Positions 1-5,326 of a stretch of 5,326 nucleotides of DNA are shown in pieces. The notes under the pieces were generated by a model. The model was not told the origin of the DNA, did no database searches, and saw only the letters and a list, made by a program, of their open reading frames with translations. The stretch's first letter is position 1, and the number at the start of each line of letters is the position of its first letter. The position numbers were made by a program, and so were the translations under genes. Origin of the DNA: Burkholderiaceae bacterium (GTDB lineage: Bacteria; Pseudomonadota; Gammaproteobacteria; Burkholderiales; Burkholderiaceae_C); NCBI GenBank assembly GCA_029864165.1, contig JAOTTZ010000153.1:1-5326 (forward strand), read 5' to 3'.

Positions 1-1
1 C

Positions 2-151
2 GGCACCCCGGGCAAGTACGTATCGTTGAAAGAGAACATTCGCGGCTTCAAGATGATCGTCAACGGCGAATGCGACCAGCTGCCTGAGCAGGCCTTCTAC
101 ATGGTCGGCACCATCGACGAAGCCATCGCCAAGGCGAAAACGATTCAATAA
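2..151 (+). CDS. atpD: ATP synthase F1 subunit beta, C-terminal end (partial)
   Basis: This is the 3' end of a gene that begins before the window. Frame 2 reads 49 codons, from [20 protein letters not shown] through [11 protein letters not shown], to a TAA at 149-151. The conserved [12 protein letters not shown] and the closing [16 protein letters not shown] are characteristic of the C-terminal helical domain of the bacterial F1 beta subunit. Beta carries the catalytic nucleotide sites of the cytoplasmic F1 head and makes ATP from ADP and phosphate as the gamma shaft turns. The Walker motifs and catalytic residues lie upstream, outside the window. The next gene, 20 bases on, is atpC, which is the standard end of an atp operon and supports the call. 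The reading frame is intact as far as it can be seen. Confidence 0.96.
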   Translation, partial: GTPGKYVSLKENIRGFKMIVNGECDQLPEQAFYMVGTIDEAIAKAKTIQ

Positions 152-171
152 TAGAGAGGCGCTTGATCGAG

Positions 172-588
172 ATGTCTACCCTGCACGTTGACGTGGTCTC
201 CGCCGAAGAAGCCATCTTCTCCGGCGAGGCGAAGTTTGTAGCCTTGCCGGGCGAGAGCGGCGAGTTGGGCATACTGCCCCGGCACACGCCGTTGATCACG
301 CGCATCAAGCCTGGCGCGGTGCGCATCACGCGCGCCGACAACGGTGAAGAAGAATTCGTGTTCGTCGCTGGCGGCATCCTCGAAGTACAGCCTGGCACTG
401 TCACTGTGCTGGCCGACACGGCGATCCGCGGCAAAGATCTCGACGAGGCCAAGGCGACAGCAGCCAAGCAACAGGCCGAAGAAGCCATGAAGCTCGCCAA
501 GAGCGACATCGACTTTGCCAAAGCACAGAGCGAGTTTGCTGCCATGGCGGCACAAATCGCAGCATTGCGCAAGTTCCGCAAGGGCTAG
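172..588 (+). CDS. atpC: ATP synthase F1 subunit epsilon
   Basis: The product has 138 residues, normal for proteobacterial epsilon. Epsilon sits on the central stalk with gamma, couples F1 to the c-ring, and can inhibit ATP hydrolysis through its C-terminal helices. Residues 1 to about 85 form the beta-sandwich domain, with the family signatures [36 protein letters not shown] and [10 protein letters not shown]. Residues from about 88 to 138 are the Ala/Lys/Glu-rich helical hairpin, ending in [14 protein letters not shown] chose the ATG at 172 because homologues begin M-x-T-(I/L)-[12 protein letters not shown] at 163 in the same frame would add only three residues and sits too close to the purine-rich AGAGAGG at 153-159, which is 12 bases from the ATG. 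It follows atpD by 20 bases and is probably co-transcribed with it. No defect is visible. Confidence 0.96.
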   Translation: MSTLHVDVVSAEEAIFSGEAKFVALPGESGELGILPRHTPLITRIKPGAVRITRADNGEEEFVFVAGGILEVQPGTVTVLADTAIRGKDLDEAKATAAKQQAEEAMKLAKSDIDFAKAQSEFAAMAAQIAALRKFRKG

Positions 589-611
589 GCCTTTCTAGCA
601 TCGTCTAGCCC
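582..611 (+). terminator. Weak stem-loop overlapping the atpC stop, possible atp operon end
   Basis: GGGCTAG (582-588) is an exact inverted repeat of CTAGCCC (605-611). Adding one G-U and one G-C pair on the inside lengthens the stem to about 9 pairs with a 12-base loop. A shorter alternative pairs GCTAG (584-588) with CTAGC (595-599). It lies where the atp operon should end, and the stop codon is inside the left arm. No T-run follows, so it does not meet the usual rule for an intrinsic terminator. It could instead be a 3'-end processing or stabilising hairpin, or chance. Confidence 0.3.
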
Positions 612-760
612 GCCGCCGATTGCAAAGTAGGCAGCTTTGTTGTCCGCCCCCAGTGCATGAGTAAACGCCACGGCCCGACCACACAAGGTGAAGGACCGTG
701 GCTGGCTCTGGCAAGAGTTGACTCGATACCAACCCTCGGGTTTGTCCGGTCCGCAATGAA
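589..760. other. Intergenic region between atpC and the SNF2 gene
   Basis: This is 172 bases without a supportable gene. It must hold the end of the atp transcript and, if the SNF2 gene has its own promoter, that promoter as well. The best -35-like element is TTGACT at 718-723, but the base stretch 17 bases on (TTTGTC, 741-746) is a poor -10 box, so I do not call a promoter. GCCACGG (667-673) and CCGTGGC (696-702) form an exact 7-base inverted repeat with a 22-base loop, which would lie in the leader of any transcript that starts upstream. No clear Shine-Dalgarno sequence precedes the SNF2 start at 761. Confidence 0.6.
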
Positions 761-3505
761 ATGACTCCGCCTCCCCTTGATGCTGCGGGACAGCTGGCCG
801 CAGGCTCACTTGCGCTTGCACCTGTGTTCACGCCGCATGGCCGTCTGGCGCTGAGTCAATCAGAAGGCGAGGCCGCGCTAGCGCCCGCGACCGCGCGCCG
901 TCTTGTGGAAGCCTTCGCGCACAGTGCGGGCCACGGCTTGCTGCAGCTCGGCGCGGGTGAAGTTGCGACGGTTTTGTCGCCGACGCTGTCGTACTGGCGC
1001 GAGTTCGCCGCGCGCTACGTAACCGGTCTGTGCACGTTGGCCGATGCCGAAGGACAAGGTGTCAAGACCAAGCTTGCGCCGCCTTCACGCGAGGTGTTGG
1101 AGGCTTTGGTTAGCGCAGCCCCACCGATGGATGGTGCTGAGTACGTCAGCGTGGCTGCGCTCGCTGCGCTGTGGGACGAGCTCAACGTTGCTTTCGTGTC
1201 GGAGCTGCTGGATTCGGGCGGCTCTGTACAGGCGCTCCTCCAACAGTACGACGCGAGATGGAACCTAGTCGGTCGCGTGCACTTCAACCTGGCCGAGAAC
1301 CGCAAGGACGAGGACGCGCCGTTCGCTTTCGTCGCGACGTACACCACGCGGCTGTCGAAACAGGCGACACCGCAGCATCTGCCATTGGGGCGGGCGCTAC
1401 AGCAGTACGCCGGCGCCACCAACCAAGAACTCTTGTCTTTGCTGACACCCGTCCAGCGCGCGACTCAGCACTGCGCCTGGCTCAAGGCGATGGTCGACAG
1501 CGGGGAAATCTTTCACCCTTTGCGCTGGACGCCCGCCGATGCGCTTGCGCTGCTTCGCGACGTAGAAACGCTCCAAGCCGCGGGCATCGTGATGCGCATG
1601 CCTGCGCGCTGGCGCGCTAACCGGCCCTCGCGTGCACAAGTAACGGCAACCGTTGGTGCCGCGGCGCCTTCAAAACTCGGCCAGGACGCGTTGCTGGACT
1701 TCAGCGTCGCGGTCACGCTGGATGGCCAGACCCTCAGTGCCAGCGAGATCGCGGATTTGCTCGCGCAGTCCAACGGTTTGGCCCTCATGCGTGGGCAATG
1801 GATCGAGGTCGACCGTGAAAAGCTGGAGGCGACGCTAGCGCATTTTGATCGGGTGCAGCAGGCGGCTGCAACAGGCGGGGTCACGTTTAGCGACGCCATG
1901 CGCATGCTTGCGCGCGCTGACGTGGTGGGAGCGCAGGATAACTTGGCCGACCGAGCCGATTGGTCAAAAGTGGTTGCCGGCCGCTGGCTCGCAGAAACGC
2001 TCACGCAGCTGCGCAGCCCCGAAGCGCTGGCAGGACTCGATCCTGGTTCTGCGCTGCAAGCTACGTTGCGGCCGTATCAGCAAGTGGGCGTACGCTGGCT
2101 ACACCTGTTGTCGTCGCTCGGCATGGGCGCTTGCTTAGCTGACGACATGGGCCTGGGCAAAACCATTCAGGTGCTGACGCTGCTCCTGGTGCTGAAGAAA
2201 CAGGCCAGTGCTGAGGCAAGGCCGAGTTTGTTAGTGGCCCCCGCGTCGCTGCTGGCCAACTGGGCGGCCGAGATCAAACGCTTTGCGCCGAGCCTGAGAG
2301 CCTTTGTCGCGCATCCATCCGCGCTACCCGCGGAGGAGCTGAAGGCATTCGCGCAAGCAGAGCTCGCGCGGCTTGATTTCGTGATCACGAGTTACGGCAC
2401 GCTGCTGCGCCTGCCCTGGCTGCTGGAGGCGAAGTGGCGCGTTGTAATCCTCGACGAAGCGCAGGCGATCAAGAACCCGAGTACCAAGCAAACACGAGCC
2501 GTCAAGCAACTGCAAGCGCAGGCGCGATTTGCGTTGACGGGCACGCCGATAGAAAACCGGCTTGCCGATTTGTGGTCGATCTTCGACTTCATCAACCCCG
2601 GGCTGCTCGGGTCTTCCAAGCAGTTTGCGACGCTCACCAAGCGCCTCGCCGAACGGCCGCACAACCCCTATGCGCCGCTGCGCGAGCTCGTGCGACCTTA
2701 CATACTTCGGCGCATGAAGACCGACAAATCGGTGATCAAAGACCTGCCCGACAAGACAGAGCTCAAAGCCTACTGCCCGCTGAGCCGCAAACAGGCCGCC
2801 CTCTACCAAGCAGCGGTGAAGGAGCTGGCTGACCAGCTTGCAGCCACCGATGGCATCCAACGCAAGGGCGTCGTGTTGTCATTCCTCATGCGCTTCAAGC
2901 AGATCTGCAACCACCCGTCGCAGTGGCTGGGCGACGGTGCATGGGCCGAGGAGGACAGTGGCAAGTGGGCCCGGTTGCGCGAAATTGCCGAGGTGATCGC
3001 GGCCAAGCAAGAGAAGGTGTTGGTGTTCACGCAGTTTCGTGAGATAACCGCGGCACTGGTGGCATTTCTCGGCTCGGTGTTCGGGCGCCCCGGCCTCGTG
3101 CTGCACGGCCAAACCCAGGTCGGAAAGCGCCAGGATCTCGTTCGACGCTTTCAGGAAGACGAGTCGGTTCCGTTTTTTGTACTCTCACTTAAGGCAGGCG
3201 GTGCCGGGCTCAACCTCACAGCAGCCTCGCACGTCATTCACTTCGATCGCTGGTGGAACCCAGCGGTCGAGAATCAGGCCACGGACCGTGCGTTTCGAAT
3301 CGGGCAGACCCGCAACGTGCTGGTTCACAAATTTGTCTGTCGTGGTACTGTCGAGGAGAAAATTGACGAGATGATCGAGTCCAAACGTCAACTGTCGACG
3401 GAGTTACTGGAAGGCGGGGCGGAACTGATACTGACCGAACTGAAAGACGACGAGTTGCTCAAGCTCGTCGCACTCGACATCAATGCCGCCATGAAGGAGA
3501 ACTGA
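761..3505 (+). CDS. SNF2-family DEAD/DEAH-box ATPase (helicase-like)
   Basis: The 914-residue product is a superfamily 2 SNF2 ATPase, a motor that uses ATP to move along or remodel nucleic acid or protein-nucleic-acid complexes, presumably in the cytoplasm. The ATPase core is complete: LRPYQ (436-440), motif I DDMGLGKT (461-468), Ia around LLVAPASLLANW (490-501), II DEAQ (565-568), III TGTP (593-596), IV KVLVFTQF (752-759), V SLKAGGAGLNL (809-819), and VI QATDRAFRIGQ (839-849). Ahead of it, residues of about 300-375, including MRGQWIEVD (343-351), resemble the bacterial SNF2-associated region I know as DUF3670. Residues 1-300 match no domain I can name, although their style recurs in Burkholderiales homologues. 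No zinc finger is present in this protein; the SWIM domain is encoded by the next gene. The ATG at 761 gives the expected N-terminus, but no good ribosome site precedes it, so the start is less certain than the family. Its target is unknown. Confidence 0.93.
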   Translation: MTPPPLDAAGQLAAGSLALAPVFTPHGRLALSQSEGEAALAPATARRLVEAFAHSAGHGLLQLGAGEVATVLSPTLSYWREFAARYVTGLCTLADAEGQGVKTKLAPPSREVLEALVSAAPPMDGAEYVSVAALAALWDELNVAFVSELLDSGGSVQALLQQYDARWNLVGRVHFNLAENRKDEDAPFAFVATYTTRLSKQATPQHLPLGRALQQYAGATNQELLSLLTPVQRATQHCAWLKAMVDSGEIFHPLRWTPADALALLRDVETLQAAGIVMRMPARWRANRPSRAQVTATVGAAAPSKLGQDALLDFSVAVTLDGQTLSASEIADLLAQSNGLALMRGQWIEVDREKLEATLAHFDRVQQAAATGGVTFSDAMRMLARADVVGAQDNLADRADWSKVVAGRWLAETLTQLRSPEALAGLDPGSALQATLRPYQQVGVRWLHLLSSLGMGACLADDMGLGKTIQVLTLLLVLKKQASAEARPSLLVAPASLLANWAAEIKRFAPSLRAFVAHPSALPAEELKAFAQAELARLDFVITSYGTLLRLPWLLEAKWRVVILDEAQAIKNPSTKQTRAVKQLQAQARFALTGTPIENRLADLWSIFDFINPGLLGSSKQFATLTKRLAERPHNPYAPLRELVRPYILRRMKTDKSVIKDLPDKTELKAYCPLSRKQAALYQAAVKELADQLAATDGIQRKGVVLSFLMRFKQICNHPSQWLGDGAWAEEDSGKWARLREIAEVIAAKQEKVLVFTQFREITAALVAFLGSVFGRPGLVLHGQTQVGKRQDLVRRFQEDESVPFFVLSLKAGGAGLNLTAASHVIHFDRWWNPAVENQATDRAFRIGQTRNVLVHKFVCRGTVEEKIDEMIESKRQLSTELLEGGAELILTELKDDELLKLVALDINAAMKEN
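3494..3499 (+). promoter_or_regulatory. Ribosome binding site for the SWIM gene
   Basis: AAGGAG lies inside the last codons of the SNF2 gene, with 10 bases between it and the GTG at 3510. It is the strongest Shine-Dalgarno sequence in the window. It supports the GTG start and suggests that ribosomes finishing the SNF2 gene reinitiate on the next one. Confidence 0.75.
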
Positions 3506-3509
3506 AAGC

Positions 3510-4412
3510 GTGTACTACGGCTGGAAACCATACGTCAGCGTCGCCGAGCGACGAAAGAAGGCCGAGCGCGAAGTGACCAAGCTGCTCAAGAAGGGCCACA
3601 CCACCGCTCCCGTCGTGCTGCAGGGGCGCACGCTCGCAAGAACGTTCTGGGGCAAGGCTTGGTGCGATAACCTCGAGGCGTACAGCGATTATGCGAACCG
3701 GCTGCCACGCGGGCGCACCTATGTGCGCAACGGCTCGGTGGTGGACCTGCAGGTCAGTGGCGGCGAAGTTTCAGCGCTGGTCAGCGGGTCAAGCTTGTAC
3801 AAGGTATCGGTCAAGGTGTCGCCGATTCAGCAGGCGAACTGGCGTGCCATCTGCAAGGACTGCGCGGGGTCCATCGATTCGCTGGTCGAACTGTTGCAGG
3901 GGCGCCTGTCCAAAGCGGTCATGGAGCGTGTCTGCCAACACAAGACGGGGCTCTTTCCGGCGCCCGCCGAGATCAAGCTCGCGTGCAGTTGTCCGGACTG
4001 GGCCTCGATGTGCAAGCACATTGCCGCCGTGCTCTACGGCATTGGCGCGCGGCTCGACGAGCAGCCCGCGTTGCTTTTCAAGCTGCGTGCCGTGAACGAA
4101 GCCGAGCTGATCGCCACCGCCGCGCAGGGCCGCACGCTCGCCACCAAGGCTCCCAAGCCTGCCAAGGTTCTCGACGACGACCTCTCCGCACTCTTCGGCC
4201 TGGATATAGAGCTGGGCGCAACGCCTGAGCCCAAACCCAGGCGCAGCGCAAAACGTCCGACGCAGCGGCCTACGAAGAAGCTGATGCAAACCAGCAGCAA
4301 AGCAGCGAAGAAGGTGACCACCAAGGTTCGCGTGGCCGACCCTCCCGCAGTCAAGGTCAAGAGGCGAGCTGCATCTTCGAGCAAGCGCACCAAGGCCGGG
4401 TCGAATCGATGA
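3510..4412 (+). CDS. SWIM zinc-finger protein, partner of the SNF2 ATPase
   Basis: The product has 300 residues. The SWIM signature CxCx(n)CxH is present as C159, C161, C168 and H170 (CSCPDWASMCKH), a predicted zinc site in a fold thought to bind DNA or proteins. The N-terminal part carries family-typical stretches: YYGWKPYVSVAERRKKA (2-18), TFWGKAWCDNLE (45-56) and NRLPRGRTYVRNGSVVDL (63-80). After the SWIM motif come LLFKLRAV (188-195) and DDDLSALFGLD (222-232). Residues 241-300 are a low-complexity tail rich in Lys, Arg, Ala, Ser and Thr, with 21 basic residues and one acidic in 60. It resembles histone H1 tails and probably binds nucleic acid without sequence preference. Translation starts at GTG, supported by AAGGAG at 3494-3499. 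The 4-base gap from the SNF2 gene indicates one operon. Known SWIM biology links the domain to SNF2 ATPases, so a shared complex is likely but is inferred. It has no predicted catalytic activity. Confidence 0.92.
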   Translation: MYYGWKPYVSVAERRKKAEREVTKLLKKGHTTAPVVLQGRTLARTFWGKAWCDNLEAYSDYANRLPRGRTYVRNGSVVDLQVSGGEVSALVSGSSLYKVSVKVSPIQQANWRAICKDCAGSIDSLVELLQGRLSKAVMERVCQHKTGLFPAPAEIKLACSCPDWASMCKHIAAVLYGIGARLDEQPALLFKLRAVNEAELIATAAQGRTLATKAPKPAKVLDDDLSALFGLDIELGATPEPKPRRSAKRPTQRPTKKLMQTSSKAAKKVTTKVRVADPPAVKVKRRAASSSKRTKAGSNR

Positions 4413-4583
4413 GCGTCCGCGGCGGGCCTCTCCGTCGACCCTGAATTCGGAATGTGCAAGTGAACTCGGTGGGCCGCGCACGCTTGCGCGGGCGAGGCCC
4501 ACGTCCCTGACCGAGACGGAGGCGACCTGTCGTTCTTACTGCTCGCCTGTGAGCCGTAGCCCGGCCCCCTGTAGTGAATATGG
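4413..4583. other. Intergenic region between convergent genes
   Basis: These 171 bases separate the ends of the SWIM gene (plus strand) and the phosphatase gene (minus strand). I see no small gene. Besides the central hairpin (4469-4502), CTCCGTC (4430-4436) and GACGGAG (4515-4521) form an exact 7-base inverted repeat that encloses it. GTAGCC (4556-4561) pairs with GGCTAC (4582-4587) across the phosphatase stop codon. The region may end both transcripts, although none of the repeats has a T-run on either strand. Confidence 0.55.
4469..4502. terminator. GC-rich hairpin, candidate bidirectional terminator
   Basis: GTGGGCC (4469-4475) is an exact inverted repeat of GGCCCAC (4496-4502). Inside it, GCGCA (4476-4480) pairs with TGCGC (4485-4489) around a 4-base loop, leaving a 6-base bulge at 4490-4495. 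That gives 12 mostly G-C pairs in 34 bases, midway between two convergent genes, where a shared terminator is expected. There is no T-run on either side, so it may act as a transcript end or 3' stabiliser in concert with Rho, or may not terminate at all. Confidence 0.42.
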
Positions 4584-5324
4584 CTACCTCGTCGGCGCAG
4601 CCAAGCTGCTCGTCGAGATAAGGGGCAACGCTGTCGCCACGGAGCTGATGCGTTGAGTCACCCGCTGCCCTGCCGACGCAACCCTGGCAGCCAACGCGCA
4701 AACGGCCCAACACAACCAGGCCGACCAAAACGTGTGGCTCGGGTAATGTGCGCCGCGCGCCAGTTGCGCCCAACCAAACAACAGCAGCAGCGCACAAACA
4801 CCGGCGAGCCAACATCGAGCGAACGTGAGCCGGTGGGCACGCAGCAAGAAATAGCCGCTGAAAAACGCTGACGCGGCCACAGCGTGACCCGACGGAAAGC
4901 AGTGACCCGATCCGCCATCGATGCGATCGAACCGCCAGTGCGGCACGTAAGCCGCTACACCGCCAAACTCAGCCAAATCCCAAGGGCAGCTGGTTTTGCT
5001 GGCGTGCTTGATGGCTGGGATCAGCAGCAGGCAGAGCACGGTTGCGGCCAGCCACAACGCCCGCTCGGTGCGAGATGGCCCCGTCAACAGCGGCCACCAA
5101 ACGTAAGCGAACATGATCGCCAGCAGCCCCCACGCAAGCACTCGCCCACCTTCGTGCAACACTGTGCTGGTCAACCAAGCGTCGCGCCATGCAAAGCCAT
5201 GGGCGCTGCCGTACCAACGGACAACGACAAGATCCAACCCGGACGCTTCCCAAAGCAGCAGCGCAATCAACGCTAGCCCCAACACCCTCGCGTCGTGTTT
5301 GAGTTCCGTGGTCCGCGCTTTCAT
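4584..5324 (-). CDS. PAP2-family membrane phosphatase
   Basis: The 246-residue product reads as an inner-membrane type 2 phosphatidic acid phosphatase-like enzyme. Members remove phosphate from lipid phosphates or pyrophosphates (for example phosphatidate, undecaprenyl pyrophosphate or lipid A); the substrate here cannot be told. About six hydrophobic segments are visible, near residues 14-33, 61-80, 89-105, 148-162, 171-189 and 198-214. Motif 1 appears as K106-x6-C113-P114 (KHASKTSCPWDL), where the classical form has Arg in place of Cys. Motif 2 is intact as PSGH (144-147). Motif 3 appears as GAHYPSH (191-197), with H193 as the likely nucleophile, but Gln187 where the usual Arg is expected and H197 where the usual Asp is expected. 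I believe a proteobacterial subfamily shares the CPWDL and GAH-x-x-SH forms, so this need not mean loss of activity. The stop is TAG at 4584-4586. The ATG at 5324 is plausible, but an upstream start beyond the window cannot be excluded. Confidence 0.85.
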   Translation of the reverse strand: MKARTTELKHDARVLGLALIALLLWEASGLDLVVVRWYGSAHGFAWRDAWLTSTVLHEGGRVLAWGLLAIMFAYVWWPLLTGPSRTERALWLAATVLCLLLIPAIKHASKTSCPWDLAEFGGVAAYVPHWRFDRIDGGSGHCFPSGHAVAASAFFSGYFLLRAHRLTFARCWLAGVCALLLLFGWAQLARGAHYPSHTFWSAWLCWAVCALAARVASAGQRVTQRISSVATALPLISTSSLAAPTR

Positions 5325-5326
5325 CG

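Noticed and set aside
163..171. A TTG start for atpC three codons upstream of the ATG
   Set aside because: It is only 3 bases from the AGAGAGG element, and the extra residues are not found in the AtpC N-termini I know. The ATG at 172 is better.
718..746. Promoter for the SNF2 gene (TTGACT, 17 bases, TTTGTC)
   Set aside because: The -35-like box is good, but the -10 candidate matches the consensus at only two of six positions.
756..764. ATGAAATGA just before and overlapping the SNF2 start, a two-codon frame that could act as a minimal upstream reading frame
   Set aside because: A two-codon frame without a ribosome site is easily chance and gives no testable signal from sequence alone.
585..831. 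Two overlapping open frames of 78 codons on the minus strand covering the atpC-SNF2 gap
   Set aside because: They run antisense into the confident start of the SNF2 gene, share no recognisable motif, and have no convincing ribosome site. Open frames of this size are common in GC-rich DNA.
3789..4502. A 237-codon minus-strand open frame across the SWIM gene
   Set aside because: It is antisense to a well-supported gene. Its translation is Arg/Gly/Leu-rich without domain motifs, and it is a typical high-GC shadow.
4357..4918. Additional open frames on both strands overlapping the phosphatase gene
   Set aside because: They overlap the PAP2 coding frame, which has clear motifs and membrane segments. 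The alternatives are Arg/Pro-rich shadows.
1..5326. Mobile element, CRISPR array, defence island or RNA gene
   Set aside because: I saw no transposase or integrase, no regularly spaced repeats, no target-site duplications and no tRNA-like cloverleaf. The SNF2 gene sits with a SWIM gene only, without the methylase or nuclease partners of defence systems that use SNF2 motors.

Overview
The window looks like a chromosomal segment of a GC-rich betaproteobacterium, most likely in the order Burkholderiales. That assignment rests on remembered protein character: the AtpD tail, the AtpC sequence, and a 914-residue SNF2 ATPase and 300-residue SWIM protein that match Burkholderiales-type families. No search was run. 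I see no insertion sequence, integrase, tRNA, rRNA or CRISPR array, and nothing that suggests recent transfer.

Layout. Positions 2-151 are the last 49 codons of atpD (F1 ATP synthase beta subunit). After 20 bases comes atpC (172-588, epsilon subunit), the usual last gene of an atp operon. A non-coding gap (589-760) holds two modest inverted repeats, one of which overlaps the atpC stop codon. A two-gene unit follows on the same strand. The first gene (761-3505) is a SNF2-family DEAD/DEAH ATPase with a complete set of helicase motifs and a bacterial SNF2-associated region ahead of them. The second (3510-4412) starts with GTG 4 bases after the ATPase stop and encodes a SWIM zinc-finger protein with a strongly basic, histone-H1-like tail. 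A second gap (4413-4583) contains a GC-rich hairpin. The last gene (4584-5324, minus strand) is convergent and encodes a membrane PAP2-type phosphatase. Its start lies 2 bases from the window edge.

How the genes work together. AtpD and AtpC are parts of the F1 motor. The SNF2 and SWIM genes are tightly spaced and probably co-translated. The likely arrangement is a nucleic-acid-stimulated ATPase motor plus a separate zinc-binding, basic nucleic-acid-binding partner, acting in DNA or nucleoprotein remodelling. The physiological role of such bacterial pairs is poorly defined, so this pair is the most interesting content here, but it is a known gene pairing and not a clearly new system. The PAP2 phosphatase is probably unrelated and acts on a lipid phosphate or pyrophosphate at the inner membrane.
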